Origin: Tetracentron sinense
Lineage: Eukaryota; Streptophyta; Magnoliopsida; Trochodendrales; Trochodendraceae
NCBI GenBank assembly: GCA_015143295.1
Contig: CM026573.1
Coordinates: 3,693,950 to 3,757,949 of the forward strand
Length of the DNA: 64,000 nucleotides
Direction: 5' to 3'
Shown: piece by piece, positions 37,001 through 51,700 of the stretch
Position numbering within the stretch: position 1 is the first letter of the stretch
Layout of the letters: every line of letters starts with the position of its first letter
Notes under the pieces: model-generated
What the model saw: the letters and a program-made list of their open reading frames with translations, nothing else
What the model was told of the DNA's origin: nothing
The model's database searches: none
Program-made: the position numbers and the translations under genes

Positions 37001-40000
37001 AAACTTGACCTATGGAGCCTCGGGGGAAGCCATTGAATGGTGGGTCCCAATCCCCATGTATAACACGGATGGAGAGAAGCTTCCTCCCATTATCCTGTCC
37101 TAAGCAAGTGTTTATCATTAATAAATGCTATCCAGGGAACAAAATGGAGAGCATATGTAAGAAACTAGAGACCGCCTAAGCTGACTCCTTTAACAACTAT
37201 GATACAAACCATAGTCACTTACCCAAGTATAGGAACTATAATCTAGATATTAAAACCTTAAATTCAATGAATTAAATAAGAATGTATTGAATTATAACCA
37301 TAAATTATATGCTTGAATATAAGTCTTTTTATACAAAACTGTTACACTATTAGTTGATTTTTTGACCTTGTAGATGAAAATCTTTTTGAAGACTAAAATA
37401 TGAGACTTTTTTTGCCGGACTTTTGGGTTTTGGTAATGTTTTGATATAATAGAATTTATGAAATTTTAATATTTGAGAAATACCTTACCATTTGAAAGTT
37501 GAAAATTTGATCTAATCCCTAAAATGTGCTAAAAGAGAATTTTGTTCTTGAATTGGAAAGTTGACTTTTTATTCTTCAGGAATTTGGATCTAGGATAATT
37601 CTTAATGAATTCAAATGGTGGTATAACCTTATTTACATAAAAAAAAATCTTTAGTAAATGAAAGTAAAATTAATTCAAAATCATTTACTTAAATAATATT
37701 TTATGTCAATAAGTTGTGTATTGAGTTTGTGTTGTAGATCCTAGTGTAAATAGGAGAGAAAATATTCAGAACAATCCCCCGTATCAGCCCGATATGGGGT
37801 AGATACAAGGGAATTTTTTTTCCAACGTACCAATGTATCGGATAGCTCTAAATAGGATACATATTGGCCCATATCGGCTGATGCCGGAATTTTAAACCAT
37901 GACCATCATGGTTTAATTACCACTGAGTGTGAGATCAAAAAATAAATACCAGTATTCTCTAGATTGAAAGGATACATGACCCCAAATCACTCAACGCTAA
38001 TATATAAAAACTGAACTTGTTGGTCTATGAAATGAAATATTGTATTTGAGATAAACAATAAGTTGGAGAGAAAAGGATAAATCAAACCTCGGGGCCAAGA
38101 AAGCGTTCGTAGCCGATGTCGCAAGAGTATGGTGCCCCTGTCTTCGGTTTAATACCTTTCCACTGCTTGATGTATTTAGATGGTTCTTTGTCATATTTAT
38201 TGAACTCCTGAAATCATGGATGGATTGTGCATTGTCATGATGTGAACTCTAGATCCAGGATTATCATTCATACAAACATCGAATCCTGAAATTTAGCTAA
38301 TATAACGAGTTGCAGACTTGCAATAAATTGTATATGTTCTGGGGCAAAGAACATCCATCCATTGCTCCCACATAATTAAGAGAATAGAAGACTACCTTCA
38401 CAATATCTGAACAAGTGTAGCAATGTGTTTCCTTCACCTTTCGAGCTACTTCAAAAGAGTCTTCCAGTGGTACATGCTCTCCTCTTTCCTATATGAAACA
38501 ATGTCAAAATGTGAGCAACATGAATATCTAATTATATCGTCATGCAAACCCAGATTCCAACTACCATAGTTTTCAACACTACTATGCATGTTCATCTATC
38601 TTATGTGGTTAGTATAGCCTGTATAGGTGTATCAACTTCATTCAATTAAAAGTTAATATGCATTCAGCTTGGCAGAAAAGCTAAAGAGTAAAGGGTGTAG
38701 AGAAAATAAATAAGTAAAAACTAAGTGCCATAAGTTCAAACTAATAGGGAGCACTTATTAGATTAGTTCTCCAACAGAGAGTTGCCTTGTACTAGTCAGT
38801 AGATAGCATCTTTGCATAATTCCCAATCAGCAAGCAAATACTGGTTACTCAAGCAAGTTAAGACTAAAACAACGGTGAGCAACCATTTTGCCATGGTAAT
38901 AGTAGCATCAATGTCATACTCACACTATCTGACATAAATCTCAATACATGGGGCAGCATGACAGATTTCCAACCTTTTTGGGGACACGAGAGGATACAAT
39001 TTCCATTTAGTGATGTGGGATAGAGTATAGGTACAAGAAAGAAGTAGAAGAGGAATATGAGGCCTAAGAGTGAACAACAGTGTCCTCTTGGGAAAGTGCA
39101 ATACAGTGATTCTGTGTTGATTATGTTTTGGATAAAAATTTCGTCATCACTCTGCTGGTCAGCGTTTCTTTCCATCATTTTCTTAGGGTTAGGAATGCTA
39201 AAGTGATGGCGGATGCCTTGGGGAAAAGTAAATCTGGAGAGTGTCAATGACCTTTGAAACCCATACCCATTTAGATCCTTTTTCTTATATCCAATCTTGT
39301 AGAATATTTCTTTCCACTTACATTTATTTTATTTTTTGACAAAATAAACTTGTAGCTATGCAAGAAGAAACGACAACATAGTAACACTTGTGGCTTCAGT
39401 ATTTAGAGTTTTTATACAGAGGACAAGAGGAGCAAAAGGGTCCGCTTTTATTTTTGGTCGGGCCCTGAAATTAATGCAATATCTTGTTAGTCTGTATCAT
39501 GGTTCCTAGAATATATCAGCCTGAAGAGATTGTCCCAATATTGTTTAAGATTATAGAGGCTAGTCGTCAGTCATGTATTTATAGTTTTATACCTACTAGC
39601 GAGTTTCTGGCTTATCAACGAATAAGCATTTCAGATAATTTATGACAGATTAGGAGGGATACAGTTATATGTATGCATGCTATTGACACTTGGCAGCAAT
39701 GACATACAAAAATCAAGCAAGCAAAATCCAAGAAACTTTACATATTTGGAAGGAGAAAGTCAAAGGCCATATACCCGCATGAGCTGCTCAATAAAGAGAG
39801 TAACATCCTTCCCAGCAATCGGAATAGATTTGATGCTGCTCCCAATAACATAACCATCTGCGACAGGTACAACATGAGTAGCTCCATCTCCAACATCCAC
39901 TACAACCCCTGTCATTTCACACTGATGGGGAAATAAAGGTCAATCTCAAAGGCCAAGGCCAGGGTCGGTGTATGATTTTCAATAAATAGTAGTTTAACAA

Positions 40001-43000
40001 AAGCAACAATCTATGACTTCTAGAATATATATATATATATATACACACAATCTATGACTTCTAGAATATATATATACACACACACACACACACCTATGGG
40101 GATTGATAATGTTCACACCGTGTGTGAACGTTATCAATCTTCACGAAGACATTTTTGAGTGGCAGTTTTGTAATGAAAGGTGGCATGAGTGACATTCTTG
40201 TAATTATGAAGAGAAAATGATGTTGCAATACTGCCACTCATTCTCTCCATAATTAGAAGAATGCCACTCCACTTTGTCTGTGTGAGAATTGTTAACATTC
40301 ACGCACACAGTGAATGTTAACATATATATAGAAGGTTGTAAGGTCGCGAGTTCATTTCTCGCAACTCCCCCCAACTCCTCATCTGATTATGTTACTAGGA
40401 AAGATTACATTCTCAAGTTAAAGGAAGAAGCTTTTACTCTTTAGCCGAATTTTTATAGATATCTGAGACATAGTTTAAACATCCGAAAAATATTTACAAC
40501 TGAGTTCTATCAGTTAGCTGATCAGGAAATTTATCAGCAAATTGAATTACTATACTAATGAATCGAATCATGCCTTGAGTAATAAGGTACCCAAGAAAGC
40601 GGATTTCAGCTTGAAATAGCTTAAGTTTTTTGGCAGACAAAGCAAACCCATTTTGTTTAACAATCTTGTACAATATGTAAAGATGTTTCCAATGCTGCTT
40701 TATCAATTTAGAGAACATTAGCAAATCATCAATATAAACAATAAAGAATGACGTATAAGGATTAAAAATGTCATCCATAATTTTCTGAATTCAGAAGGAG
40801 CATTTTTTAATCCAAATGGCATAACATTCCATTCGTAATGACCGAAGGAAACAGTAAACACTGTTTCGTAGCGACCTTGTGGTTATATTTGAACTTGCCA
40901 AAAGCTTGATTTCATATCAAATTTTGAAAAAATATAAGCATAAGAGATTTATTTTTAATTCGAGTATTTCAACTTGCTGTTTTAATTGCTTAAGTTCATC
41001 TTTTAATTCTTTGATATTTTTTTGTAAATTGGATAAAGAGAACTGGACTTTAGATTCCTCTTGCATTTGATTTTATAAATTGTTTATATTATAATATTGC
41101 TTTTATGGAATATTAACCTACTTAGGTTTATTTGTCCCTAGATCTTGATATTTAATGATATACTGATGTCTTTCCTCAGTATCAGAAATATTATCAATCA
41201 TATCGAGAATCAGTTGTTCTTCAGAAGTTAAGATATTTCCAGAATTTTCTTCTAGATTTTGAAAATTGTTGCAGAGACAATAGTCGGAATCAGAAGCTAA
41301 AGAGTTTGACTACTCTTCTTAGAAAAACATTTGCTAGCATAATGTCCTCTTTCCTTACATTTAAAAATTCAGGAGGATTTTTATCCTCTGATTGTTCCTT
41401 TAATTACTTGTTTTGGATATGTGATTTGGGTTTTGTTTAACTTTCTTATGGTAATGTTTACCAAACTGACGAGATTTATTTTTCTCTGTTCTGTGGTGAT
41501 GACTAGGTTTCTTTTGTGGAGCCAGAGGATCATATACAAATTGCCAACAAAAGTTTCTTAGTTCATGTTTGGTAGAAAAACGTTCTTTCTTTAATTGTTG
41601 TTTTAACTTAAGATCATTGCATAAGGAGAGACCAATAATATTAATTTTTTGAATTAATTCTCCATATGTTAAGGTATCATAAGGGATTATTCCCTCAAAT
41701 TTCTTTCTAATAGAAGATCAAACCTTTTTAGCAAAGAGTTTGGGAAGCCCTCAAATAAATTTTTCTTTCCAAAAATCTTGATGAGCATTATCAGCCAAAA
41801 ATGCTTTAGATAGAAAGACATCTTTATACCATCTAAAGTCTGTTAGGGTTCTACATTTTAAATTAATTAATTATAATTTTAAGTTTCCTATAACATCACT
41901 TGTTTTACCAATGAAATGGTGGATGATATTTTGACCCAATGTTAATATTGCATCAGACTCTCGTTAACCTTTATCATTTAAGATTGGGTTTCCATCTGCA
42001 TCAATCTTTTAAAATAAAATAATTTGTCCCTTTTGAGTGAGATTGAGGCAATGATCCCACCAACCACGTAATTGGCTTGAAAAAGAAGATGTGGTCATAT
42101 GAATGATACGTTCTTCAGGATTACCATGAATTTTACAAGTGTTTGCATATATCCGAATATTATAAAGAAAGTTGATAATTTGATACTCAATGTATCCATC
42201 AATGTTCCATTCATATAATGACGATCCGTCAAAGGAAGCAAATCCTGGAATTTCTTCAAACTGAAGATCTGCAGGAGTCGACTTATTATAATAATTTTTG
42301 ATGAATTTTTTTGAACAAATCTATTTACCTATAATTTAGAAGTATAAGAATGAGAATTAGACTCAAGATTTTGAATGTCGTTTTGATTCATTGAATTATC
42401 CTCGTCTTCATATACAAATTTATCTATTTGAGAGTCTAAACTAGATTGAACACCAAGGTTAGCAGCTAATTGAGCTGCAAGCTCCTCACATACCTTCATA
42501 GGTTCTTTTGATAAATTAATTCAGCCAGGGACAAAATGAGATACTACCAAAGGTCTTCTCTCTTTTCCTTTGACTATTTGTTTTGTTTTTGAGAAGAAGA
42601 AAGTGGGATAGAATATTTTACTAAATTTTGTAAGGATTATATCGGTTGGTTTGTTTACCAATTCAGCAAATCGACATTGGTATAATTGTTTTGAGCAATT
42701 ATCTTAGAAATATGCTCTTCTGTTGTAGGTGCTTGGGAATTGCTAACATTTGGAATTTTGAACAGACTAGCACGAACTCCGTCTATGCCCAACAGAATAG
42801 GCTCATAAGGTAGGTGTATAGCCTCTACCGGCCTTTTAGAAGCGGTAGCTACCCAAATTTTAGCTAGTGTTTCAGTAGTATTGACTTCGGGAGCATGAGT
42901 GGATGAGGGCGTTCTTGTTCAGAATATTTGTAAAAGAACCAAAGTCTTTTATTTTCATGTTTAACAAAATTAAAGTATTTTCGTAAAAATTATTTATTAA

Positions 43001-46000
43001 TGATAAATTTTGTTTCGAGGTCTAAACATTAAATCTGAATTCAGACGTTGTGGGTTCAGTCGACTCTGGTAGAATGTCTAGCATAATAAGCATGACTTAC
43101 ACCTATAGGTTTTAGTGACACCTATAGGTTCAAACTCTACATATGATGATTCGGCACTCCGTCATTCCATTGGGGTTTTAGGAATAGAGGAGAAGGAGAA
43201 TCTAGGATTTAACCTCATACGTCGAGGAGTAGCGAATCTAATCTCGACATCTCCATCAGCATTCTCTATGATGTATTCTACTTCTGTATTTTGAACTGTA
43301 GTAGAAGTTTCTAGACTTCAATAAGTTTAACATCTTTCCAATTTATGTGTTTCTAAACTTCAATAAGTTTAACATCACTCGGCTTGTGATTGGTGATGGG
43401 GCGGATGTCAAGTTTTGGGATGATCCTTGGTGCAGTCCCACTCCTTTGAAGCAGCGGTTCAACACTCTTTTTTCCATTGCAGTTGATAAATTGGCGACGG
43501 TGGCGGAGATGTATGATAGGGGTGTAGGGGTGAGGGCTTGGAGTCCAACGTTTTCGCGTCCGTTGAATGATTGGGAAGTGCAGGACTTTGCTAACTTTTT
43601 GGCCTTGATTGATTCGGTGCCCATTACGGAGAATTTGAGTGATAGCCATGCATGGGCTGGTTACTCAGCTAGTCGGTTTTCAGTAAGATCTTTTCTTCAG
43701 GTGGCGAATCCGGAACCTTGTTTGGCCTTCCCGTGTCTTAGCATTTGGTCTTCTGGAGTGCCTTCTAAGGTCTCTTCTTTCTTGTGGTCGGCTTATTTAG
43801 ACAAAATTTTGACTGCGGAAGAGAGGTTGGAGCCTTCCGAATCGTTGCTTTTTGTGCCTTTCGGAGGAGGAATCCGTCAATCATCTATTCTTGTTTTGTC
43901 CTTTCGTTAGGAAGATTTGGAGTTGGTTTCTTTCCCAAATCGGGGTGGCTTGGGTCTTTCCCTCCTTTGTTCCAGGCCTTCTTTCAAGTTGGCATTTGCG
44001 CTCTTTCGATAGGCCTTTAGATATTATTTGGGCCATGCTTCCTGGGGTGGTAGCGTGGTCGGTGTGGAAGGAGCGGAATAGGAGGGTGTTGAGAATTCAG
44101 CATTAGTGGTTGAGCGGGTGTGTTCTCGGTCGCATTCTTTGCTTAGAGATTGGATGACCACTAAGGTTGATGTGGAGGAGATAGGGTTTGATGAGTTAAT
44201 TTCCTAGTGGTTATAGTGGAAGGGTTAGTTGTGGGGGGCCTTTTTTTGTTGTGGAGGGTTGTTTTGTTGGGGGTAGTCTTTCTTTTGTGCCTTGTGTTTT
44301 GTTCTTGTGGGATTCACTATTTGTGAATCACCACCTCTGATCTTTTAATATAATCGCATTTACCGATCAAAAAAAAATTTTGTGTTTAGGAATAAATGTC
44401 TTATTCTGAGTATTAGTTTGGAATAAAGTTGTTACACCCTTTTTAGCCCCATGAATAGCATTTAGGCTAATCGTGTTCATAACTTTATAAAATAATAATT
44501 GGTATTTATAGCCAAATTTTGGCTTACTGGTTCCATATCAAATCCTTGAGTATGGATGCTTAACATTAAGGCCTTTAGTAAATCAACGTCAGATAACCCT
44601 AGCGTAAAGTCAGAAAAGCAGTTGAAGAATATAGGTCCCTCTTGAAGACCAGACTCAACTATTCCAAGAAGAGAATCTGTTACCCGACGATGTCTACAGT
44701 CTCACACACACAAATAAGAGCTGAGACATTTAGCCCTTTTCTAGTGAGGGGTTTTACCGCCACTTGCACTAATCCTATGTGCAAATAGGAATAGTGTTCT
44801 TTATGTTCATTTATGGATTTTTGCTCTAATAACTTAAAATTTTCATGTTGATGGAAGAGAGAAACAGTTCTTTCTTCAACCTTAATATTATAGTTTGATT
44901 TTAGGCTAAGCGACCCTATTTTATATACTTTTTGCTTGGACACTTTAGGAATAGACCAATATTCTATTTCATTATAATTCAATTCTTTACTATTAACAAG
45001 AGACATAGTCCTAAAAGAAGATGAACTGGAAGAATCAGTAGATCTAGATCTGGAGATTGTTCTCAAAAGCCTAGTCATTTTTTCAACTTTAAATAAAATT
45101 CTTAATATTCCTGTTGGCTGTCAACAATATTAAATCTCTGAAAAGTGTCCTAAATGCCCCCGTGGCTAAATGAACTGAACGGAGTATTGTGACTTAAAAG
45201 CCTGATCCACAAGATACTCAAAGAATTATTTAAAAGTAATCAACAGGCTTAGCTCTAATACCATTTACCGACATGATCTACCCTTATATTAATACAATAC
45301 CAGAGTTACATAATATGAAATACAATTACATACATGACTTAATACTAGAGTTACATAATAAGAAATAAAATTATATTCAGGACTTACACTATTAACGAAA
45401 TAACTAGAAAATAGAAAACTTACAAAGAGCTAAAGTAGAAGATGGTAAGGAAGATGCCTTAACTTAACCTCAAGAGGTAGCTCAGTTGGCAAGGGACCAC
45501 GCCTCAGGAAGTAGAGGTCTTGCGTTTGACTTTTCCATCCCCTTGGGGCTACCCGCACAAGGTTCTCATGGGCTTTGGTCTTACCGGTTCATGTGGGTTG
45601 CGGGATCTTGCATGCGCCTGGAGTTTACCCAGTCTACTCGAAGGGTGGTCTTGGATATCCTCATTAAAAAAAACAAAAGGAAGGTGCCTTACAAAGCACA
45701 CTCAACAAGCACTCACAAAGCACACTTGTAAAAAAACTCAAAAAGTTACAAGAAACTTCATGAAGAAGAGAAGTCTCCGTTTTATAGGCAAATAACGAAC
45801 TTCAAATAACTTTGAGCCTACAAACTTGAAGATGATTCAAGTCTACCGAAAGTCGATGCATGGTAGAAGGATTCTGCTTTAACTATTTGAGCTTTGTCTT
45901 CAACATTGAATAATTAACAAAATAAGCTTATAGCTTTTTACTATTCACCACTTTTTACTGTTCATTCTTTTTTGATTTTGTCTTTAACTGTATTATCCTT

Positions 46001-48670
46001 AAACTGTTCACACTGATCACTTTGGATAAAGCCTAACGGGTGTCCTGAAAAAGTTGAAGTCGATCAGATAAAATCTGCAAAGTCAAAATTTTATTTTGCC
46101 GTCGCTATTGTTGAAAATTGTCCTGAAGATTGACTTTTCTGATGGACAAAAAGAATACTGATACAGTTATCATCTTTGTCGTAATATCCTTGCATCTTAA
46201 CAAATCTTTGCTTGTTGGCAAGCCATTGTTGCTATTTTTGATTTCCAAATTGAATATATTAAAGGGAAACATAATTCTCTACCTGACTTTTTATCAAGAT
46301 AATTTTTGCAAGGACAACGTCAGTGCAAAAACACCTCCTAAGGAACAACATCAACAACACAAGGGGCCTCACCAAACTTCTCCTGAAAGGGGATGTCTCT
46401 TGCTCCACTTCCTTATCAGGAAGGGTATTCGCACAAAAGGGCTCAACTTAGTCTGTTGCTTAATGTAATAATTTCAAGACAAGTTCAATTTAACTTGTCG
46501 GTAAAACAACCTCTTTTTCCCAAACTCAACTTAGTTTGGAGCCTAAAAGCCAAAAAGAATCTAAGGATAAAATTCATGTCGTCAATCCTTATAAATTAGG
46601 ATTTAAAACCAAGTATTTTCGTTCTCCCTTTAGAACCTCAAGACCTAGCTTCTTCAATTCTTCTATTCCAGGTCTTGTCCTTAATGCTTTCCTTCGAGGT
46701 TTTTTCTATGTTCCTTCTTTTCCTGGAAAATCACACTTTTCTATCATCTTATCCTTGAAGAAACAGGTTCTGATCAAATCAGGCAAACTTCCACCGAGCT
46801 AATAACTCTGAATTTGCTTTCTCTAGTCTTTTTATTCAATAGATAATCCTGCCTCCTTGTTGGGATGAAAATCTGTACAAGACTAGAAAATTTTCTTATT
46901 AAACTTTCGAAGGACCTCGAACGTATAATTATTGGGACTATGTAAAAGCAAGTGACCATATATTTCTCATTCAAAATAAATCATATAATATTCATGGTTC
47001 GTTCATTTTGCTAACAAGTTTAAAACAATTTTCCCAGCTTGGTTTTATCTTTGGTAGGAAAATGTCAGAGCCATATGGCACATCATTCCTTTTGAACCGA
47101 TTGATCCCTTCCATGCCTTTTGGACATCATTCGTCCATTACTGAGGTTAAGAGGTTCGTCTTTTGTATTTTTGTGCCACATATGGTATCCCTTGGATTCT
47201 CAAATGGAACTTTAAAATCACTCGTGATACTTTTCCTCCCATTCTTGAGAGATCTATCTCCCTAAAATGGTGGAATAAATATGACATCAAACATCTATTA
47301 AATGAACAAGAAGATAAAATTAAAAAAAAGCCCTTCATATGGTTATGTTACCAGGAAATATTACATTCTTGAGTTAAAAAAAGAAGTTAAACGAGAACTT
47401 CAACTCCAATCCCAATATCTCTTTAAAAGGTCTCTACAAAAAGGTTAAAGACACCTTATTCCATGATTCCTCTCCCTCTTCCTCTTCCTCTTCCTCTGAT
47501 AAGGAATCATCAATCTTGATGACGACAATGGCAAGGATTGTTTCGGTGTTCCTTCTGTCCATTAGATGAATCAATTTTTGAGACAATCTTCAATAATAGC
47601 GCAAACACAATAATATTTTACTTTGTAGATTATGTCTGATCGACTCCATCTTTTCCACGAAACGCATCAGGCTCTGCCCAAAGTAATCAATATGAACAAT
47701 TTAAAGATAAAAATAGTTAAAGACAAAATCAAAAAGAGTGAACAGTAAAATGTGGTGAATAGTAAAATGTTATAAGCATCTTTTGTTAACCACTTGTTGT
47801 AGAAGACAAAGCTCAAATACTTAAAGCAGATTCCTTTTATCATGCATCTACTTTCGATGGACTTGAAGCATCTTCAAGTCCGTAGACTCAAAGCTCTTTG
47901 ATGTCCGTCATTTGCCTATAAAACGGAGGCTTCTCTTCTTCATGGAATATCTTATAACTTTTGAGTGGTTTTACAAGTGTAGTGTGAGTGTGCTTTGTGA
48001 GTGCTTGTTTGAGTGTGCTTTGTAAGGCATCTTCCTTGCCAACTTTTACCATCTTCTACCTTAACTGTATGTAAGTCTTCTATTTTTTAGTTCTTTCGTT
48101 ACTAGTATAAGTCCTGTATGTAATTATATTTCTTGTTATGTAACTCTGGTATTAAGTCATGTATGTAAATGTATTTTATATAGGTAGATCCTATCAGTGA
48201 ATGGTATCAGAGCCAACCCTGTTGATTAATTTTCAATAGTTCTTTGAGTATCCTGCGGATCAGGCCTATAAGTCGCGGTACTCCTTTTAGTCAATTTAGC
48301 CATGAGGGCATTTAAGACACTTTTCAGAGATGTAATATTGTTGACAGCCAACAGGAATACTAAGAATTTTATTTAAATTCAAATAATTAGGGTTTTTAGA
48401 ATAATCTCCAGATCTAGATTTACTGGTTCTTCTAGCTCACCTTTTTCTAGGACTATGTCTCTTGTTAAAAGTGAATAATTAAATTATAATGAAATAGAAA
48501 ATTGGTCTATTCCTAAAGTGTCTAAGTGAGAACTGAGAAGTATATAAAATATGGACCTTTAGTCTAAAATCATATTATAATATTAAAGTTGAAGAAAGAA
48601 ATGTTTCTCTCTTTCAATCAACATGAAAAATTTTAGTTATTAAAGCAAAAATTTGCAGACATCTTCGGTT

Positions 48671-48707
<37 letters not shown>

Positions 48708-51700
48708 TATACTTTACTAAGACTAGTGAAGGTTAACAAGGATATATTCATATTTTTATAGGAGACAATTCATTAAATAGGGGAGTTAAAAAGTACAAGA
48801 TAAGTCAAGCTGTACTTCTTCTCTCCTGCATTTAATGACTGGTTCTTGTGAAAAGACTAAAGTACCGTTAACTTTAATGAGTTTGATAATTAATATAGAG
48901 ATAAAAATGTCTTGGTGAAGATTACTAAGTTCACACATTGAGTGAACATGAGCAACACGGCAACACCATATATATAAATATATATATATATATTTGCGTG
49001 TATGGTTGTGTATTGCATGTTTTGGAAACAAAAACTTGTATAAATTCCTTAAAACTAAAATGTATCTTACAGGATGGGCAAAAAGAAAAATAATGAAATG
49101 AAATAGAGAAGTCAATATATATTTCAACAGGAATAGAAGCAAGAATAGGTATAGCAACCATACCCAGCTCCAAAGTTACAACTTCAAACAGAAGGAAAAC
49201 TTGGAAGGCTTTCAATAGCCAAAATGTTGGCTTTATTTGATTGCCCTCAACTTCTCCATTACTCAAATGGTTTAAGGCAAGAGAATTACTCCTGAGGAAG
49301 TTAATGCTCTAGGCAAGACAGATTCTATTTAACCATTCTACAGTCATTCTGCTTATACGATTGACAAATCCACTCATAAATTTAGGAGGAGTTTTTCCTC
49401 TGCCATATAACTACCAAAGTAATCACTTCTTCCACGATTGACAAATCCACTCATAAATTTAGGAGTTTTTCCTCTGCCATATAACTACCAAAGTAATCAC
49501 TACTTCCTTTATAATTTTTTTATCTCATGATGCATCAGACATTAAGAAAATTTAATCCATTAGTCTATCTTTTGAGGTGGTCTATTTAAAATTATTACAA
49601 AGGTATTGGCTGACCGAAGTAAGAATGCCGTGAATTCATTTATAGCTCCTAACTAAATCAGCATAGGGTTGTTTGTTGTTTGTCAATTTCTGGACAGAGT
49701 CCTTGCGGTAGATGTATATAATGGTCTTATTTCATATAGAAAGTTGTGCTGGATAAATAAGAAAAATTAGTCAAAGAAAACATATAGCCTTTTTATAATG
49801 GATGATCAATAAGATGGTCATTGACTGAACAAAGTGAAAATGATGGTGCATCACCACCATTTGTTCCTCAATCTTGATTCGAGAAGCCCAAGGTGGTTTT
49901 TTTATATTTCCTACAAAAGCACTTCTATATCTTTTAGGTAGTCAAAGATCGCCTTTTCGTTACTGGTTTAAGAACCCAAAGACAATCTGTCAGTCTCTGC
50001 CTTCAATATGCAAATCATTCTCACTGAAACCTCTGTCCATCAATCTCCCTGCATCCATCTCCTTTCCAATTTGGAAGAAGTAATTGGCAGATGCATCAGT
50101 TGCAACAAGAGTTTTTGTGTGGTTTAAAAGTGGATGACGATCTAAGAAAGATTAACGCTGTAATCTTCAATTTAAATATCTATATCATCCACTGAAATAT
50201 AGATATATGAGAGAACAGAACTGGAACCCAACCATGGAGCAATCCATCCAGATTGGGAACTTGGAAAGGATGCAATCTATGCTTCAAGGTTCTCATTCTA
50301 ATCAAACTTATCACTTCCAACCTCTTAATCTCTCATTGTATTATATGCCGATTTTCCAAAATTACACCACCATCAAGCCAAAACTGGGCAGCATCCAAAA
50401 AGACTTCTTGTGGAGTGGTTCCTTCAATGAGGAAAAGTCCACCTAATGTTAGAATTTGTCTTGAATTCCACTTAGTGAAAAAATTCTATTTATGGGATTT
50501 CCTTGTAGGAATATAATTTTACAAATTCCTTGTTGGTCTAGGAAAGGTTCTTGTGAAGAGATACTCGGTGATTGAGAGCGGACACCCTAGTACTTTCTAA
50601 TCCTTGCATAGTGGAAGCTCTTAGATTGTTTTGACTGAGTTTTTCCCTAAATGAACTTAAGATATTTCAATTACCCCTAAATAGGCTTTAAAAATTCAAA
50701 CTTATATTTTTAGACTTCTACACATGTGAAAATGACTTTAAGATTTTCTTGGACAAAAGTGTCCCTCCTTCAACTTCCTTAATTGTTTTCCCTTTTAGAC
50801 CCCTCTGTTGGACAAAACTAGAGATGGTTAGTATTTAGTAGTTAGTACAAAGGCGAGATCGGATGGTAGCTGGCATGACAAGGCATTGAGATGAAGGCTA
50901 AGGGTTACGGAGATGGGTCAGATTTTTACTGGCCAGTGCAGGGGAGATGTAAGATCAACATTCAAAAGTGGATCGAGTGTGAAAGGTGCCATTGACCACG
51001 CCACGTTGCTCTCCCTCCAATTAGGCTCTCACAGCTTACTTTCCTCTCAAAGTCTCAGGGAGACCCACTCGAAAATTCCCTTCCCACCGCCCAAATGCTA
51101 CACCCATCTCTCTCTCTATTTTCACTATGGAGTACCTTCACTTGGTTACTGGTTCTCTCTTATTATTAGTTATCACAGACAAGCTTACACGTTAATTGAT
51201 TAACGAGACCAGAGTTCAAAAACTCGACTCGACTCAGAAGTTAGCCGAGTCGAGTAACTCAAAAGACTCGACAAAAAACTTGACTCGGCCAACTCGGAAA
51301 TATATATATGTGTGTGTGTGTGTGTGTTATAAGACTCTAGATAAAAAAAATAAAAATATAATATAATATTTCAACAAGAGTATCATCAAATAACTAGCAT
51401 TCATGATAGCTATTAAACAACCTCAAACTAAAGCACCACTACCACTAACAAACAAGATAAGCGTCTCTAACAATTTGTGCAAATAATAATATCAAATTTT
51501 TTTTCAGCTTAACCAGACAAGCAAATTCTTCTGCAGCCTTTTTCTCCAAGACTAGTTAATGTTGTAGTTTTATTCTTGTAAAACAGAAAAGGATCCGTTG
51601 TTGATCTGTTATTAATGAACAGGGTAGGCCTACTTTGTTCCAGCCTACCCATTTGGGATTTGTTATAAACCATGTTATGATGGTAATGGAAGGTGGCCAC

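Larger units (their letters stand above)
44815..46145 (-). repeat. Left arm of the viral inverted repeat
   Basis: The reverse complement of this segment (without the SINE) aligns along its whole length with 47525-48660: promoter region, TATA box, leader, primer site and the start of the movement protein. Divergence is visible but moderate. The arms face away from each other in transcription direction (left arm leftward, right arm rightward). Confidence 0.85.
47525..48660 (+). mobile_element. Right arm: pararetrovirus promoter, leader and 5' movement-protein remnant
   Basis: Contains in order a TATA box (47917), a 285-base leader, the primer site (48202) and, at about 48390-48660, the beginning of a movement-protein homologue. 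Its start codon position reads ATA and it has several stops. Homology to the left arm ends near 48660, just before a (TG)n tract. Confidence 0.8.

Noticed and set aside
38864..39247. 127-codon minus-strand frame in ARP3 intron 3
   Set aside because: No homology recognised and lies between well-supported exons.
45468..45545. A functional tRNA gene (GGTAGCTCAGTTGG)
   Set aside because: The cloverleaf cannot be completed and the sequence continues as a SINE body with an A-rich tail.
45486..45795. Two plus-strand open frames as small genes
   Set aside because: They lie in a SINE defined by its A-box and 15-bp target duplication.
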